Of a DNA stretch of 64,000 nt, positions 33,906 through 64,000 are shown one piece after another. Origin of the DNA: Mastigias papua (Eukaryota > Cnidaria > Scyphozoa > Rhizostomeae > Mastigiidae); contig OZ025269.1 of assembly GCA_964019165.1 (NCBI GenBank), positions 19,337,687 through 19,401,686 of the forward strand. Direction: 5' to 3'. The notes beneath the pieces were generated by a model, which did not search any database, was not told the origin of the DNA, and saw only the letters and a list, made by a program, of their open reading frames with translations. Every line of letters starts with the position of its first letter. The first letter of the stretch is position 1. Both the position numbers and the translations under genes were made by a program.

Positions 33906-34400
33906 AAGAGGGAAGCATAAAGTGTACATACTGTTTTGTTGTGACAAAGCATAGTGAACTCTAACAATAAATAGATATGCTTTCTTGATTATGTTCACGT
34001 TTATTGCCACGTCATGTCAAGAGATGACACATGTATTGGGACGCTTTAGTTGTGTGTAGTTATTGTTTTAGCACCAGCAGGGAACGAACAGAATGCAAAT
34101 TACAGTTAGACGATTGAGTTTTTGTGCGTTAAATTAGGCCTTCGATAGAGTTTGACTGACTACATCTTTAAGGGAGAAAATTGTTTATCCTCCTTTTCGC
34201 AGCTGTTGATGCAGGATACTTTTCCTTTCAAACCAGCACTTACCATACTGACTAGAGAGTTTTGTCTTGGTCGGCAGTGTCTAAGATATTTACCTTATAT
34301 CAAAATCTCAAAGAGGGACTTGATGTGTCGTTCATAATAAAACATGTATTTGCCTTTAAAAGTCAACACTTCGTAACTGGAAGAGTAATCAGACTTTGTT
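33906..34400 (+). promoter_or_regulatory. HEATR5 upstream region
   Basis: Presumed promoter and 5'UTR region. No TATA box at a fixed place can be argued. The proximal part contains an octamer and ETS-like sites, listed separately. Confidence 0.35.
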
Positions 34401-34408
34401 ATGCAAAT
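34401..34408 (+). promoter_or_regulatory. Octamer motif ATGCAAAT near HEATR5 start
   Basis: A perfect POU/Oct octamer lies 72 bases before the HEATR5 ATG. Further down, accggaaag and gacggaaag (34453-34474) resemble ETS sites, common in TATA-less housekeeping promoters. This is motif matching only. Confidence 0.3.
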
Positions 34409-34479
34409 CTCGTTCTGGTTTGTCTCGTGAAAGAGGCTGGAGTATTAACTGTACCGGAAAGGGAAGACGGAAAGGCGCC

Positions 34480-63010
<28,531 letters not shown>

Positions 63011-63136
63011 GTAAGTTCTTCAATTGTTTTTGTTTATCTTAAGTTATTACCTATCTAAATTTTGGATTTATATATGAGAAACTCCACTCTGAAACCCTGT
63101 GGTTTCCAATCTCTGGCTTAAGAGCAGTCGCCAGTA

Positions 63137-63498
63137 CACGTTAGTGTAAGAAGAAAGTGATTTATACACAAAGTAGCACTCGACTGCTCAAAAAGTTAAG
63201 AAAATTCAGTATTGGATTTCTGTGGCCTAAGAAAGTCGATATGCTATATACCTTTGTCATTCCAATATTTAAGCAAGACTATCATCTCTTTTATTTAATT
63301 TATGGATTTCTTGTGGTAACCTATGTATTAGATTGTTATGTTTGTGTAGTGCCTGTCTGTCTGTGCGACACTGTAATGTTACGCAAACTGGACTATTCTT
63401 GCTACGAAAGTATTAGGACAGTTTCAATACTGAAATCAAGTAAAAGCTAGGAAAGTTTCAGTACCCGGCAAAGAACTTTGTTAGTAAAACAAAATGTG
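63137..63498 (+). mobile_element. Family B short element (best-preserved ends)
   Basis: It begins CACGTTAGTGTAAGAAG after TA (63135-63136) and ends gtaaaacaaaatgtg before TA (63499-63500). Landmarks: gtagcactcgactgctcaaa, 'gttaagaaaattcagtattg', 'gtggcctaagaaagtcgata', 'gtctgtgcgacactgtaatg', 'ttgctacgaaagtattagg' and 'gctaggaaagtttcagta'. Confidence 0.75.
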
Positions 63499-63500
63499 TA

Positions 63501-64000
63501 CACATGTAATCTTTCTTATAAAATAAAGCGTATGCTTAGTTGTAGCTTTGGCTATGTTGCAATTGCAATATGCAAATTTCAAATTCAGACTTATGATGCT
63601 GCCATCTGGGTATATCTTCAGTCTTTTGAATTTTGTGTTGGAAATTTTGCTCTGTGTCGATGATAGATAGCAGATAGATGTTCGGAAGTAGGCTTGTATT
63701 TACTGCAATAGTCGCATAAGGTTGCCGCACATGACCTGCGATTAACCTCTTGGGATATTTTTGATACCTCACCTGTATATCGAATACAGTACTGTAAAGC
63801 TTTTGTATTGGTATTTTGTTCTCGTGATTCATACCTAGAGATCGATGAAATCCTCTCAGAAGACCAGTAATTTCGTTATTTTGTCATGGGTAATGCACTT
63901 TGATTACACCTAAAGTTCTGTTGATCTTGGCTGTACACAGTTGCTAATGTTGTTTACTGTTGTATTGGAATCCCACGCTCAAAATAAAAGATAGGCTTAG
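63501..64000. other. HEATR5 intron 10, partial
   Basis: No exon recognised up to the window end. The frame at 63478-63663 and the minus frame at 63536-63832 are chance shadows of each other. Confidence 0.4.

Overview
This is animal nuclear DNA: AT-rich, with spliced genes, kilobase-scale introns and many interspersed repeats. There is no bacterial-style operon structure. Two degraded reverse-transcriptase fragments resemble the non-LTR elements I associate with cnidarian and sponge genomes, and the repeat-laden introns fit a marine invertebrate. A cnidarian is my best guess, not a proven assignment.

Four protein-coding loci are supported, all on the + strand. (1) 429-653 is the last exon of an unrecognised, probably nuclear protein. 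(2) 5242-5997 is the final exon of a protein resembling bacterial YtpQ (DUF1444), an unusual family for an animal. (3) 15316-16920 is a two-exon ZFP36/TIS11 (tristetraprolin) gene. A hidden 18-codon first exon joins in phase to exon 2, the tandem CCCH fingers and C-terminal CNOT1-binding motif are intact, and the 3'UTR carries a perfect UUAUUUAUU nonamer that suggests autoregulation. (4) From 34480 to beyond the window lies the 5' third of a HEATR5 (HEATR5A/B, Laa1/SOAP-1) gene. Ten exons (141, 209, 49, 60, 150, 312, 648, 115, 153 and 100 nt) join in phase into about 645 residues collinear with human HEATR5B. Its first introns are small and clean; introns 6-9 are 3.4, 12.2, 4.5 and 3.7 kb and full of repeats.

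Most of the rest is mobile DNA. Intron 7 of HEATR5 holds a 3.1 kb decayed DNA transposon with a Mutator/Kolobok-type transposase, matching terminal repeats and TTAA-like flanks. About 22 copies of short elements belong to a related group (called A, A', B and C here). They share CACG...CGTG ends at TA dinucleotides, and each family carries many internal copies of its own short motif (AAGGAACTT, AAGAAACTT, AAGAAAGTT or AAGAATATT). This motif-swapped architecture is the most original observation in the window. There are also hAT-type and Tc1-type MITEs with target-site duplications, foldback elements, tRNA-derived SINE pieces (one an inverted pair), an element repeatedly associated with (CAT)n arrays, long (TA)n arrays and several minisatellites.

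Layout: 1-6150 LINE fragment, terminal exon, repeats and YtpQ-like gene; 6150-15000 repeats and microsatellites with no gene; 15316-17680 ZFP36; 17700-34400 gene-free, with a dense cluster of A/B/C elements at 20.2-27.5 kb; 34480-64000 HEATR5.
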